A program made the position numbers and the translations under genes. 64,000 nucleotides of DNA from Mitsuaria sp. GD03876 (GTDB lineage Bacteria > Pseudomonadota > Gammaproteobacteria > Burkholderiales > Burkholderiaceae_C): positions 1 through 64,000 of the forward strand of contig NZ_JAOCCU010000035.1 in the NCBI RefSeq assembly GCF_029840635.1. The letters run 5' to 3'. Positions 25,901 to 34,745 of this stretch are shown one piece after another; position 1 is the first letter of the stretch, and each line of letters begins with the position of its first letter. A model generated the notes under the pieces. It was not told where the DNA came from. It saw nothing but the letters and a program-made list of their open reading frames with translations, and did no database searches.

Positions 25901-28587
25901 AGGCGCTGCTGCGCCAGCGCCGCCAGGCCGACGAGGCGATCCGCATCGTCAACGCGCGCGAGCACAACCTGAAGTCGGTCGACGTCAGCATCCCGCGCGG
26001 CAAGTTCAACGTCGTGACCGGCGTGTCGGGCTCGGGCAAGAGCACGCTGGCCTTCGACATCCTGTTCAACGAGGGCCAGCGCCGCTACCTCGAGTCGCTC
26101 AACGCCTATGCGCGCTCGATCGTGCAGCCGGCGGGGCGGCCCGAGGTCGACGCGGTCTGGGGCATCCCGCCCACCGTCGCGATCGAGCAGCGCCTGTCGC
26201 GCGGCGGCCGCAAGAGCACGGTCGCGACGACGACCGAGGTCTGGCACTTCCTGCGCCTGCTCTACGTGAAGCTGGGCGTGCAGCACTGCGCCAACGACGG
26301 CACGCCGGTGAAGCCGCAAAGCGTCGAGGCCATCGCCGCGCAGCTGCTGCGCGACTACCGGGGCAAGCACATCGGCCTGCTGGCGCCGCTGGTGGTCAAC
26401 CGCAAGGGCGTCTACACCGACCTGGCGAAGTGGGCCAAGCAACGCGGCCACACCCACCTGCGGGTGGACGGCGAGTTCCTGTCGACGAGCCCCTGGCCGC
26501 GCCTGGACCGCTTCAAGGAACACAGCATCGAGTTGCCGGTCGGCGACATGGTCGTCGCGCCGGAGACCGAGGCCGAGCTGCGCGAGCTGCTGGCCAAGGC
26601 GCTCGACCACGGCAAGGGCGTGGTGCACGTGCTATCGCCGCTGGACGGGCTGCATGACGCGATCCGCAACGCCCGGCCGACGCGCGGCATCGGCGAGCTG
26701 CGGGTGTTCTCCACCAAGCGCGCCTGCCCGCAGTGCGGGACGAGTTATCCGGAGCTGGATCCGCGGCTGTTCAGCTACAACTCCAAGCACGGTTGGTGCA
26801 CGACCTGCGTCGGCACCGGCCTGTCGCTGACGCGCGAGCAGCGCAAGGCGCTCGACGACAGCCAGCAGGACAAGGACAACCGCGGCCGCGAGCAGAGCTT
26901 CCCGGCCGAGGAGGCCGAGATCGAGGACCTGAGCGACGCGCCGTGCCCGGACTGCCACGGCACGCGGCTGAATCCGGTGGCGCGCGCGGTGAGCTTCGAG
27001 CACGAGACCATCGGGACGGTCGCGTCCTGGAGCGTGACCGAGGCCCGCCAGTGGATCGCCGGACTGACGCTGACCGGCCGCGACGCGGAGATCGCGCGCG
27101 ACGTCGTCAGCGAGATCAAGGGCCGGCTGGAGTTCCTCGAGGAAGTCGGCCTGGGCTACCTGACGCTGGACCGCGCGGCGCCGACGCTCTCGGGCGGCGA
27201 GGCGCAGCGCATCCGGCTCGCGGCGCAGCTCGGTTCCAACCTGCAGGGCGTGTGCTACGTGCTGGACGAGCCGACCATCGGCCTGCATCCGCGCGACAAC
27301 CAGATCCTGCTGAAGGCGCTGGCGACGCTGGGCGACAAGGGCAACACGCTGGTCGTCGTCGAGCATGACGAGGACACGATCCGGCGCGCCGATCACATCA
27401 TCGACATCGGGCCGAGCGCCGGGAAACGCGGCGGCCGCGTGATCGCCGAGGGCACGGCGGCGGAGATCGCGAAGCACCCGGACTCGCTGACGGGCCGCTT
27501 CCTGTCGCGGCCGCTGGTGCACCCGCTCAAGGAGCGCCGCGAGATGCTCGACGACGCGCCCAGGCTCAAGGTGCTGGACGCGACGCTGCACAACCTGCGC
27601 GGCGTCACGGTGGACGTGCCGCTGCACCGGCTGGTGGCGATCACCGGGGTGTCGGGCTCGGGCAAGTCGACGCTGGCGCGCGACGTGCTGCTGGCCAACA
27701 TGGCCGCGGCGGTGCCGCTGCGCCGCGCGCCGTCCAAGTGGATCGGCTGCGACGCGATCGAGGGCCACCAGCAGGTCGACCGGGTGCTGGAGGTCGACCA
27801 GACGCCGATCGGCAAGACGCCGCGCAGCTGCCCGGCGACCTACATCGGCTTCTGGGACGCGATCCGCAAGCTGTTCGCCGAGACGCTGGAATCGAAGGCG
27901 CGCGGCTACGCGCCGGCGCGGTTCAGCTTCAACACCGGCGAAGGCCGCTGCCCGGCCTGCGAAGGCCAGGGCATGCGCACCATCGCGATGAGCTTCCTGC
28001 CCGACGTGAAGGTGCTATGCGACCAGTGCCACGGGCAGCGCTTCAATCCGGAGACGCTGGCGGTGAGCTGGCGCGGCAAGAGCATCGGCGAGGTGCTGCA
28101 GATGGAGGTCGACGAGGCGGTGGAGTTCTTCGCCGCGATGACCTCGATCGCGCATCCGCTGAAGCTGCTGCAGGACGTGGGGCTCGGTTACCTGACGCTG
28201 GGCCAGCCCAGCCCGACGCTGTCCGGCGGCGAGGCGCAGCGGATCAAGCTGGTGTCGGAGCTGGTGAAGGTGCGCGACGACGTCACCCGCCGCGGCCAGA
28301 AGGCGCCGCACACGCTGTACGTGCTCGACGAGCCGACGGTGGGGCTGCACATGGCCGACGTCGAGAAGCTGATCCGCGTGCTGCACCGGTTGGTGGACGG
28401 CGGGCACAGCGTGGTCGTCATCGAACACGACCTCGACGTGATCGCCGAGGCGGACTGGGTGCTGGACCTCGGGCCGGAAGGCGGCTCGGCGGGCGGGCGC
28501 GTGGTCGCGCAAGGGCGGCCGGAAGCGCTGGTCGAGCTGGGCACGCACACGGGCAGGGCGCTGGCGCCGGTGCTGGCGCGGCGCTGA
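22951..28587 (+). CDS. uvrA: Giant UvrA (tandem duplicated excinuclease ATPase)
   Basis: A 1878-residue protein, about twice the length of ordinary UvrA (about 940). Four ABC cassettes are visible, with Walker A sequences near residues 33 (GPSGSGKSS), 655, 1023 and 1565 (each GVSGSGKST) and four LSGGE(V/A)QR signatures. Zinc-type cysteine pairs occur in both halves (CETCRG, CPSCRG, CPTCGG, CPDCDG, CTTCVG, CPDCHG, CPACEG, CDQCHG). So the protein is a head-to-tail UvrA dimer in one chain. UvrA finds bulky DNA lesions and loads UvrB; large versions are known in proteobacteria but their separate role is unclear. ATG 22951 begins the first cassette directly. No LexA box was seen upstream. Confidence 0.93.
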   Translation: MSDADIRIRGARQHNLKNLDLDLRTGELTVVTGPSGSGKSSLVFDTLYAEGQRRYVETFSAYARQFLDRMDRPAVDKVDGVPPAIAIDQTNPVRTSRSTVGTMTELNDHLKLLFARGADLFDRATALPVRHDTPQTIHAELLARTVDGDPRLVLTFPVELPETVSAGEVEQWLSASGFTRVQSERVVNGRKVLDVVADRFRMQGVEQARAMEAIELALKRGSGRMTVYVMSAEEGAEPALWRYSTGLHCPESDIRYADPQPPLFSFNSAMGACETCRGFGRVIGVDLGLVIPDERKTLRGGAIKPMQTPAWKECQDDLLKYAGDAGIPRDTAWNQMTQAQRDWVIEGSPNWNGNWNKQWYGVRRFFDYLESKAYKMHIRVLLSKYRSYTECPSCRGARLKTEALLWRIGAKALADAALPPAQRFLPEGVSWTRAQLEALPGLSVHDLMQLPIHRLRRFMDDLQLPGSMLDEALKLLLDEIRNRLKYLVDVGIGYLTLDRQSRTLSGGEVQRINLTTALGTSLVNTLFVLDEPSIGLHPRDMNRIVQAMQRLRDAGNTLVVVEHDPAVMLAADRLIDMGPGPGQQGGQIVFDGTPEQIRAADTLTGAYLGARKHVGMGLKRVVEENTPRLLLEGAREHNLKNVSVEFPLQRMVAVTGVSGSGKSTLMQDVLYPALARWFGQATEAPGAHDRLLGADWLADAVFVDQSPIGKTARSNPASYVGVFDEIRKRFAEAPLAKERSYGAGMFSFNAGDGRCPTCGGSGFEHVEMQFLSDVYLRCPDCDGKRFRAEILEVKLERAGRQLSVSDVLELTVAEAIGVFGADREVLNKLQPLSDVGLDYLTLGQPVPTLSGGEAQRLKLAGYLAEAASKPRQATATKGTLFLFDEPTTGLHFDDIAKLMRAMRKLLSAGHSLILIEHNLDVIRASDWVIDLGPEGGEDGGLVVATGTPEQLKDHPTSHTAQALREYALEMDRAPVKVAEGKPLQALLRQRRQADEAIRIVNAREHNLKSVDVSIPRGKFNVVTGVSGSGKSTLAFDILFNEGQRRYLESLNAYARSIVQPAGRPEVDAVWGIPPTVAIEQRLSRGGRKSTVATTTEVWHFLRLLYVKLGVQHCANDGTPVKPQSVEAIAAQLLRDYRGKHIGLLAPLVVNRKGVYTDLAKWAKQRGHTHLRVDGEFLSTSPWPRLDRFKEHSIELPVGDMVVAPETEAELRELLAKALDHGKGVVHVLSPLDGLHDAIRNARPTRGIGELRVFSTKRACPQCGTSYPELDPRLFSYNSKHGWCTTCVGTGLSLTREQRKALDDSQQDKDNRGREQSFPAEEAEIEDLSDAPCPDCHGTRLNPVARAVSFEHETIGTVASWSVTEARQWIAGLTLTGRDAEIARDVVSEIKGRLEFLEEVGLGYLTLDRAAPTLSGGEAQRIRLAAQLGSNLQGVCYVLDEPTIGLHPRDNQILLKALATLGDKGNTLVVVEHDEDTIRRADHIIDIGPSAGKRGGRVIAEGTAAEIAKHPDSLTGRFLSRPLVHPLKERREMLDDAPRLKVLDATLHNLRGVTVDVPLHRLVAITGVSGSGKSTLARDVLLANMAAAVPLRRAPSKWIGCDAIEGHQQVDRVLEVDQTPIGKTPRSCPATYIGFWDAIRKLFAETLESKARGYAPARFSFNTGEGRCPACEGQGMRTIAMSFLPDVKVLCDQCHGQRFNPETLAVSWRGKSIGEVLQMEVDEAVEFFAAMTSIAHPLKLLQDVGLGYLTLGQPSPTLSGGEAQRIKLVSELVKVRDDVTRRGQKAPHTLYVLDEPTVGLHMADVEKLIRVLHRLVDGGHSVVVIEHDLDVIAEADWVLDLGPEGGSAGGRVVAQGRPEALVELGTHTGRALAPVLARR

Positions 28588-28614
28588 GCGCCAGGCAGGT
28601 CAGGCAGGAATGGA

Positions 28615-28636
28615 AACGGCCTCGCGAGAGGCCGTT
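28615..28636. terminator. Hairpin between uvrA and the convergent small gene
   Basis: AACGGCCTC (28615-28623) pairs perfectly with GAGGCCGTT (28628-28636) around GCGA. No long T-run follows. The place between two converging genes fits a shared terminator. Confidence 0.5.
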
Positions 28637-28657
28637 GTCATCGGGGCGCCGGAACGC

Positions 28658-28951
28658 TCAATGCGGCTTGCGCCGCTGCCGCTGCTCGAAGTCGTCGCCG
28701 TGGTAGACGTTGCCGTCCCAGGTGCCGGAGCGGTGCTTGGCGCGGGCGATGGCGTCGAGCGCCGCATCGTGCGCCGCGCGGCGCCGGTCGCGTGAATTGA
28801 ACCGGCCCTTCAGTCCGCCGCCGCCGGCCAGGAAACCGGGTTTCCTGATCCAGGCGCGCCACGCCATCTGGTGCCGGCGCGGCAAGGCCATGTCGATCGC
28901 GAGGAGCACGCAGATCAGCAGACCGAGAGCGGCGAGGACTTTGGCGAACAT
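28658..28951 (-). CDS. Small single-helix membrane protein, unknown
   Basis: A 97-residue protein. Residues about 4-24 are a membrane helix (VLAALGLLICVLLAIDMAL). The rest is a basic cytoplasmic tail with RRHQMAWRAWIRKPGF and a charged end (DDFEQRQRRKP). No known domain. The frame has good codon usage and is convergent with uvrA. Confidence 0.55.
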   Translation of the reverse strand: MFAKVLAALGLLICVLLAIDMALPRRHQMAWRAWIRKPGFLAGGGGLKGRFNSRDRRRAAHDAALDAIARAKHRSGTWDGNVYHGDDFEQRQRRKPH

Positions 28952-29016
28952 ACGTCGGCGCTGTGGATCACGCCTTGCTGGCGTGTAAGCCGCCGACTAT
29001 ACGCGAGGCCCGGCGC

Positions 29017-29661
29017 TCAGTTGCCGCGATGGCCGTGCCCATGGCCCCGGTCGCCACCGCGATCCCCGCGGTCGCCGCCGCGGTCGCCACGGTCGCCGCG
29101 GTCGCCTCGTTCCCAGCCACCGCGATGGCCGTCGTGGCCACCGCCGCGGTGGTCGTCCCGGCGGTCGTCCCAGCGGCGGCCGTCCCAGCCGCCCCGGCGG
29201 TCGTCATGCCAGTCGCGCCGGCCGTCCCAGCGGCCATCCCAGTGGTCGCGGCGGGGCGGGTCCCAGCGCGGCGGCGGGGGCGGCGCGTAGACCGGCATCG
29301 GATGCACATGCGGGCGGCCGTAATAGGCCGGCGCGTAGGTCCGGGAGTACCAGTCCTCGCGGACGAAGTACACCGGCCGGCCGCAGGCGCGGTAGTAGCC
29401 GCAATGGCGCGCCCAGTAGCGGTAATGGTCCGGCGGCACGCGCAGGTACAGCGGCGGCGCGGGCTCATAGACGCGCTCGATCATCATCGGTTGGGCGTAG
29501 ATGACGTCCGGACGGACGTTGCCCACGTCGATCCGGCCGTAGAAGCCCGGCTGCCCGACGCTGATGGACACGCCGACGTCGCCCGCGAAGGCCGCCGGCG
29601 CGGCGAGCGCGCCGGCCACGAGCGCCGCGGCGCCCAGGATGCGTTGGATCAGTTGCTTCAT
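29017..29661 (-). CDS. Secreted protein with Arg-Gly-Asp repeat tail
   Basis: A 214-residue protein with a 26-residue signal peptide (AAPAAFAG) and an N-terminal motif VSISVGQPGFYGRIDVG shared by many small exported Burkholderiales proteins of unknown role. The middle is rich in Tyr, Pro and Trp. From about residue 130 the sequence becomes repeats of W-D-G-R, then R-G-D and R-G-G-D, ending in HGHGHRGN. The tail is encoded by near-repetitive GCGGTCGCC units. Histidines suggest metal or nucleic-acid contact, but nothing is certain. It is divergent from the S9 peptidase. Confidence 0.6.
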   Translation of the reverse strand: MKQLIQRILGAAALVAGALAAPAAFAGDVGVSISVGQPGFYGRIDVGNVRPDVIYAQPMMIERVYEPAPPLYLRVPPDHYRYWARHCGYYRACGRPVYFVREDWYSRTYAPAYYGRPHVHPMPVYAPPPPPRWDPPRRDHWDGRWDGRRDWHDDRRGGWDGRRWDDRRDDHRGGGHDGHRGGWERGDRGDRGDRGGDRGDRGGDRGHGHGHRGN

Positions 29662-29876
29662 CGATCGCCTCTCTTCGCGGCCGTCCGGCGGCTGGCGCGG
29701 CCCGGTTCCCCCTGCCGGAGGTCATGGGCGGCCCGTCGGTTGACAGCAAGCCTAGGGAAAGTATGGACGGTTAACGCGCGCTTGACGGATTCGGTGGACG
29801 GCGCGGCGGTAAGCAGTTGTTGGCCCGATCCCTAGAATCCCGCGTCCCCGCCACCCGCGGGGCGTGGAGCAACGAT

Positions 29877-32555
29877 TTGAAGCAATGGATCCTGACTTCC
29901 CTGGCGCTGGCGACCCTGGCGACGGGGCTGGGCGCCGGCGAACCCTCGCTGGCGCAGACGACGGCCGCCCCCGCCCCCGCCGTCGCCGTGGCCAACCGGC
30001 CGCTGACGCTGGAACAGCTGTTCCGCGCCGAGCCCTACCGCGGCGAGGCCGCCAAGGACGTGAAGTTCAGCGCGGGCGGCCGTTACGTCGCCTACCTGTG
30101 GAACCCGTTCGGCGAGCCCGGCAGCGACCTGTACGTGCATGACACGCAGACCGGCAAGACGGTGCGGCTGACCTCGCCGGCGCTGCTGGCGTCGGTGGAG
30201 ACGCCGGAGAACCTGGACCGTTACGCGCGCAAGCTCAAGCAGAAGCGCGACGAACTGGCCGAGCGCCAGGCGCGCGAGGAGGCGCAGGCCGCCTACCTGC
30301 GCGGCGAGGCGGTGGACCTGGACCAGTGGGAGCGCAAGGCGATCGCCGAGCTCAAGGTCGAACTGGCCGACCGCAAGGCGCGCGACGAGGCCCGCAAGGC
30401 CGCCGAGAAGGCCGCCTGGGGCGACGCGCCAGCCGCGGCGGCCGCGCCGGCGTCGGGCGCCTCGGCCCCGGAGGCGAAGAAGCCGGCCAAGGATCCCAAG
30501 GACATGGCGCTGTGGGAGCTGCGCGACGAGCTCAAGAAAAAGCGCGAGCGCGAGAAGCTCAAGCCCGAGGACCTGTATCCCGGCGTGTCGCAGTTCGTCT
30601 GGGCGACCCGGAGCGACGAGCTGGTGCTGGCCTACCGCGGCCAGCTGCTGCGCTGGAAGGCCGGCGCCGAGCGCGCCGAGCCGCTGCTGTCGACGGGCCG
30701 CGCGCTCAAGCTGGTGGCGTACGCGCCGGACGACCAGTCGCTGGTCGTGCAGGACGAGACCCGCGTGCTGCGCGTGCGCCTGGCCACGGCCGGCATCGAG
30801 GTGATCAACCGCGAGCTGTTCAACCCGGACGACGAGGAGCGCAAGTTCCGCATCGCGCAGACGGCGATCAGCGAGGACGGCCGCTGGATGGCGCTGGTGG
30901 CCAACGCGCCGCTGGTCAACGCCGACGGCAAGCCGCTGCCCAAGCCGGGCCGGCAGGTCGAGATCATGAATTACAGCGACCGCTTCGCCACCGCGAAGAA
31001 GGTCGACCGCGAGGTCTCCGACGACAAGCGCGGCCTGCCGTCGATGGCGATCTACATCCGCAAGGTGCCGGCCAACGGCGCCGCGCCGGAGCGCCAGCCG
31101 CAGCCGGTGTTCACGCATCCGGGCGGCGATGCCTGGTTCGAGATCTCGCCGGTCGCGTGGGCGCGTGACGGCAGCCATTACGCGTTCACCACCTTCGAGC
31201 GCGAGAAGGACCTGTTCCGCGTCTACCTGGGCAAGCCCGGCGAGGCCAAGCCGGAGATGGTGCTCGAGCGCCGCGCGCCGATCCACCATGAGCTGGTCAA
31301 CGTGATGACGCCGTCGTTCACGCCCGACGCGAAGCAACTGGTGCTGATCCTGGCCGACAACGGCTGGCGCCAGCCCTATGCGATGAGCCTGACCGCCGGC
31401 GCCGACCGCTCGGTGACGCCGCTGGTCAAGGGCGAGTTCGAGGCCTTCCAGGTGCTGGGCTTCACGCCGGATGCGAAGTCCATGTTCGTCGTGTCCAACA
31501 AGGACGACTACGCCGCGATGAACGTCTGGCGCGTCGAGCTCAAGGACGGGCGGATGACCGCGCTGGGCCGCTCGCCGGACTACCACCGCAATGCCGCGGT
31601 GGCCAGGAACGGCCAGTGGGCCGCGGCGGTCGCCGGCAACTGGGCCGAGCGTCCGGAGCTGAAGCTGCTCAAGGGCCAGCCGCCGGTCACCGGCGCCGAG
31701 CCGGGCAAGCTGCTGACGCAGAGCCACGACCCGGCCTGGGCGCAGGTCGACGTGCTGCGGCCGGAGCGCTTCAGCTTCAAGAACCGCCATGGCGACCTGA
31801 TCCCGGCCTACGTCTTCAAGCCGCTGGGCTGGGCGCCGACCGACAAGCGCGCCGCCATCGTCTACACCTACGGCGGGCCGCTCAACGACCGCCACTCGGT
31901 CGAGACCGACAGCTTCCAGCCGACCGGCTACGTCTTCGCGATGTACATGGCGGCCAAGCATGGCTACGTCACGGTGACGGTGGACCCGCGCGGCCATTCC
32001 AACTACGGCGACAAGTTCGCCGACGCCAACTGGGAGAAGCCGGGCGCGCCGCAGACCGAGGACCTCGAGGACCTGGTCGCCTACATGAAGGCCAAGCTCG
32101 GCGTCGACGACCGGCGCGTCGGCCTGAACGGCTGGAGCTTCGGCGGCTTCCAGACCCAGTACGCGATGTACACCAAGCCCGACCTGTTCGCGGCCGGCAT
32201 CGCGGGCGCGGGCCCGACGGAATGGGAGAACTACAACAGCTGGTACAGCGGCCGGACGATCGGCAAGGCCGACCGCTCCAAGCCGGTGCTGCGCAAGTAC
32301 TCGCTGCTGCCGATGGCCCGGCAGCTGAAGCACCCGCTGCTGCTGGTGCACGGCATGCAGGACCCCAACGTGCTGTACCAGGACACCGTCAACGTGTACC
32401 GGGCGCTGCTGGAGTCAGGCAAGGAAGGGCTGGTCGAGCTGTTCCTGGACCCGGACGGGGAACACGCCCTCGGCGGCGCGGTGAAGCCGGTGGGCTGGCA
32501 CCGCAAGTACGAGGCGTTCTGGCTGCAGCACCTCGGGGCGGCGCAGCAGAAGTGA
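29877..32555 (+). CDS. Exported prolyl-oligopeptidase family (S9) serine peptidase
   Basis: An 892-residue protein. I start it at TTG 29877 because GGAG lies ahead and this gives a proper signal peptide (KQWILTSLALATLATGLGAGEPSLAQ); no ATG fits. A beta-propeller-like N-terminal part is interrupted at about residues 115-245 by a highly charged helical insertion rich in Lys, Glu and Ala. The catalytic domain carries the nucleophile Ser754 in GWSFGGF, Asp in GMQDPNV and His in GEHALGG. S9 enzymes in the periplasm cleave peptides; the order S-D-H and the size match dipeptidyl-peptidase relatives. Its stop is one base from the stop of the convergent M48 gene. Confidence 0.85.
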   Translation: MKQWILTSLALATLATGLGAGEPSLAQTTAAPAPAVAVANRPLTLEQLFRAEPYRGEAAKDVKFSAGGRYVAYLWNPFGEPGSDLYVHDTQTGKTVRLTSPALLASVETPENLDRYARKLKQKRDELAERQAREEAQAAYLRGEAVDLDQWERKAIAELKVELADRKARDEARKAAEKAAWGDAPAAAAAPASGASAPEAKKPAKDPKDMALWELRDELKKKREREKLKPEDLYPGVSQFVWATRSDELVLAYRGQLLRWKAGAERAEPLLSTGRALKLVAYAPDDQSLVVQDETRVLRVRLATAGIEVINRELFNPDDEERKFRIAQTAISEDGRWMALVANAPLVNADGKPLPKPGRQVEIMNYSDRFATAKKVDREVSDDKRGLPSMAIYIRKVPANGAAPERQPQPVFTHPGGDAWFEISPVAWARDGSHYAFTTFEREKDLFRVYLGKPGEAKPEMVLERRAPIHHELVNVMTPSFTPDAKQLVLILADNGWRQPYAMSLTAGADRSVTPLVKGEFEAFQVLGFTPDAKSMFVVSNKDDYAAMNVWRVELKDGRMTALGRSPDYHRNAAVARNGQWAAAVAGNWAERPELKLLKGQPPVTGAEPGKLLTQSHDPAWAQVDVLRPERFSFKNRHGDLIPAYVFKPLGWAPTDKRAAIVYTYGGPLNDRHSVETDSFQPTGYVFAMYMAAKHGYVTVTVDPRGHSNYGDKFADANWEKPGAPQTEDLEDLVAYMKAKLGVDDRRVGLNGWSFGGFQTQYAMYTKPDLFAAGIAGAGPTEWENYNSWYSGRTIGKADRSKPVLRKYSLLPMARQLKHPLLLVHGMQDPNVLYQDTVNVYRALLESGKEGLVELFLDPDGEHALGGAVKPVGWHRKYEAFWLQHLGAAQQK

Positions 32556-32556
32556 G

Positions 32557-34056
32557 TCAGGGGGCGGCGACGACCGTCTTCACCCGCTCGCCGGCCTTGG
32601 GCGGCGTCTCGCCGCCGTAGCGGCCGTTGAGCAGCTTCAGCTGCGCCTCGGTCAGCACCGAGGTCTTCGCCATCTCGGCGAAACCGCCCGCCGGGAAGGA
32701 CCGCAGCGCGACCTTCCACGGCTTGGCCAGCTTCCGGTCGTCGGCCGTCAGCGCGCGGAAGCTCTCTTCCGCCTGGACCAGCCCCGTGCGGCGCGCCTGC
32801 AGCGTCTGGCCGTCCTTGCCGGCGTGGACCAGCGCGTAGACGGTGCCCTTGGAACTCGTCACCAGCGTCAGCTCGGCATTGCCGCGCTGGCCCTGCGCAT
32901 TGCGCCGGACACCGGCGAAGTGCGTGGCCTTGAGGCCGTTGATCGTCTTGGCGTCGGTGCGGCCCTGCTCGGCGCCCCAGGCTTTCAGGATCTCGTCGTG
33001 CGACGTGCCCGCCTTCGGCGGCACCTGCTGCAGGATCAGCGCCGCGTCGCGTTGCGGGCTCATCACCGTCAGCGCGTCGTTGCCGTTCTGCAGCGACCAG
33101 CCCGCCGGCGCCGTCAGCGCGAAGTCCAGCGCCGGATGCACGAACTGCTGCCCGCGCACCAGCCCCTGCGACGGGCTGTCGCCGAAGACCATGCCGTCGA
33201 CCGCCTGCAGGAAGGCGCCGCGGTTCTCGTCCACCGGCTGGCCGCCGGTCAGTTGCGCCGCCTCGTCGCGGATGCGCTGCAGCCGCTGCTCGTTGCTCGG
33301 GTGCGAGGCCAGCCAGTTGTTGCCGCTCGGCGCCTGGCGGCCCTGCGCCCGCGCCTGGTCGGCGGCGAACTGCTCCTGGTCCTTCAGCACCTGGATCACG
33401 TCGACCATGTGCTTCGGGTCGTAGCGGTTGCGCGCCAGGTACTCGGCGCCGAGCTGGTCGGCCTGCAGCTCCTGCTCGCGGCTGTAGGACGCGATGTAGC
33501 CCGCCGCGGCGTTCTGCGAGACCTGTCCCGCGATGTCCGTCGCGCCGCTGACGCCGCGCGACTCCAGCACCGCGCCCAGCACCGTGGCCGCCAGCACGCC
33601 CAGGCCGGCGTTCTGCTGCCGCGTCGCGCGCTGCGCGCCGTGGCGCGCGGTGACGTGGCCGATCTCGTGGCCCATCACGCCGGCCAGGTCGGCCTCGTTC
33701 TCCATGTACGCGAGGATGCCGCGAGTGACGTACACATACCCGCCGGGCAGCGCGAAGGCGTTCACCTCGGGGCTGTCGAGCACGGTGAAATGCCACTCGA
33801 GCTCGGCCCGGTGCGACTGCGCCGCCAGCTTGTGGCCCAGCGCCGAGACATAGGCCTGCAGCTTCGCGTCGTCGACGACCGAATACTCCTTGAGCACGTC
33901 CTGATGCGCCTGGCGGCCGGCCTCGACCTCCTGCTGCAGGCTCATCGCGCTGCGCTCGGCGCGGCCGGTGACCGGGTTGACGACGTTGGTGCCGCAGCCG
34001 GCGACCGCCAGCAGCGTGGCGGCGGCCAGGGCCGCCAGCGGGAACTTGCGCTTCAT
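32557..34056 (-). CDS. M48-family zinc metalloprotease lipoprotein
   Basis: A 499-residue protein with lipobox VAGC near residue 21, so it is anchored in the periplasm. The zinc site HEIGH is at residues 130-134 in AGVMGHEIGHVTARHG, and the downstream Glu ligand is in the QELQADQLGAEYLARN segment. The C-terminal half (about 280-499) is a non-peptidase domain of the kind seen in BepA/LoiP-like and YggG-like proteases that maintain outer-membrane assembly. A start at ATG 34056 follows a GGAGGGG. It forms a minus-strand group with the UPF0149 gene 37 bp upstream. Confidence 0.9.
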   Translation of the reverse strand: MKRKFPLAALAAATLLAVAGCGTNVVNPVTGRAERSAMSLQQEVEAGRQAHQDVLKEYSVVDDAKLQAYVSALGHKLAAQSHRAELEWHFTVLDSPEVNAFALPGGYVYVTRGILAYMENEADLAGVMGHEIGHVTARHGAQRATRQQNAGLGVLAATVLGAVLESRGVSGATDIAGQVSQNAAAGYIASYSREQELQADQLGAEYLARNRYDPKHMVDVIQVLKDQEQFAADQARAQGRQAPSGNNWLASHPSNEQRLQRIRDEAAQLTGGQPVDENRGAFLQAVDGMVFGDSPSQGLVRGQQFVHPALDFALTAPAGWSLQNGNDALTVMSPQRDAALILQQVPPKAGTSHDEILKAWGAEQGRTDAKTINGLKATHFAGVRRNAQGQRGNAELTLVTSSKGTVYALVHAGKDGQTLQARRTGLVQAEESFRALTADDRKLAKPWKVALRSFPAGGFAEMAKTSVLTEAQLKLLNGRYGGETPPKAGERVKTVVAAP

Positions 34057-34093
34057 CGGAGGAGGGGAGCGTTCAAGGGGATCGGGCGCGGGC

Positions 34094-34705
34094 TCAGCCC
34101 GCCTGCTCGCGCAGCGTCCACAGCGTCAGCACGCCTTCGGGCACCTCGCGGCTGAGCGCGTCGCGCCAGTGCAGGTCGGTCAGCTTCTCCTGGTCCTCGG
34201 CGCTGAGCTGGCTCTCGTCGCCGCCCAGCAGCGCGATCGGCGCCAGCGCCGCCGCCGTCTTGACGTGCTCGAACAGCGGCGACCACGCCTCGCCGTCCTG
34301 GTCCACGCCGATCATGAAACCGGTGCACCAGTCCTCGGCGTCGACCAGCTGCTGCTCGCCGTCCTCGGCGACGCTGAAGATCGGCTCCCACTCGTCCTGC
34401 TTCGAGGTCCACTGCACCGCCAGGCTGTGCACGTGGCGCAGCAGCAGCAACGCGATCTTCTTGCGCTGCTTGCCGCTGGGGAACGGGTCGCCGCCGCCCC
34501 ACACCGGGCTCATCCAGTCGGCGCCGGCCTTGTCGGACAGCGGGACCGGGCTCAGCAGCTGCGCGCTGAGGTAGCCGTCGATCGCCTCGATGTTCATCGC
34601 GGCGTCGCTGTCGAGCTCGGACAGGAAGTCGTCCAGGTCCGACAGCTCGTCGTCGGTCAGCGGGGTGTATTGCGCCTTGTCGGGCTGGTACTGCGGAAAG
34701 TCCAT
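34094..34705 (-). CDS. UPF0149/YecA-like protein
   Basis: A 203-residue acidic protein of the YgfB/YecA (UPF0149) family. It shows the family signature of two helices with LSDLDDFLSELDSDAAMNIEAIDGYLSAQL and WCTGFMIGVDQDGEAW. The zinc-binding SEC-C tail of longer YecA proteins is absent. The molecular role is unknown. Genes on either side face the same way, so it may belong to a loose minus-strand operon with the M48 protease. Confidence 0.75.
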   Translation of the reverse strand: MDFPQYQPDKAQYTPLTDDELSDLDDFLSELDSDAAMNIEAIDGYLSAQLLSPVPLSDKAGADWMSPVWGGGDPFPSGKQRKKIALLLLRHVHSLAVQWTSKQDEWEPIFSVAEDGEQQLVDAEDWCTGFMIGVDQDGEAWSPLFEHVKTAAALAPIALLGGDESQLSAEDQEKLTDLHWRDALSREVPEGVLTLWTLREQAG

Positions 34706-34745
34706 GTCGGGTCCTGCGGATGCGGGCGGTCGGGGGTCGGTCGGG

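Noticed and set aside
22762..26628. 1288-codon open frame antisense to uvrA
   Set aside because: Composition (Arg, Ala, Gln, His rich, no domain) is that of a shadow frame in high-GC DNA; the opposite strand encodes an intact UvrA.
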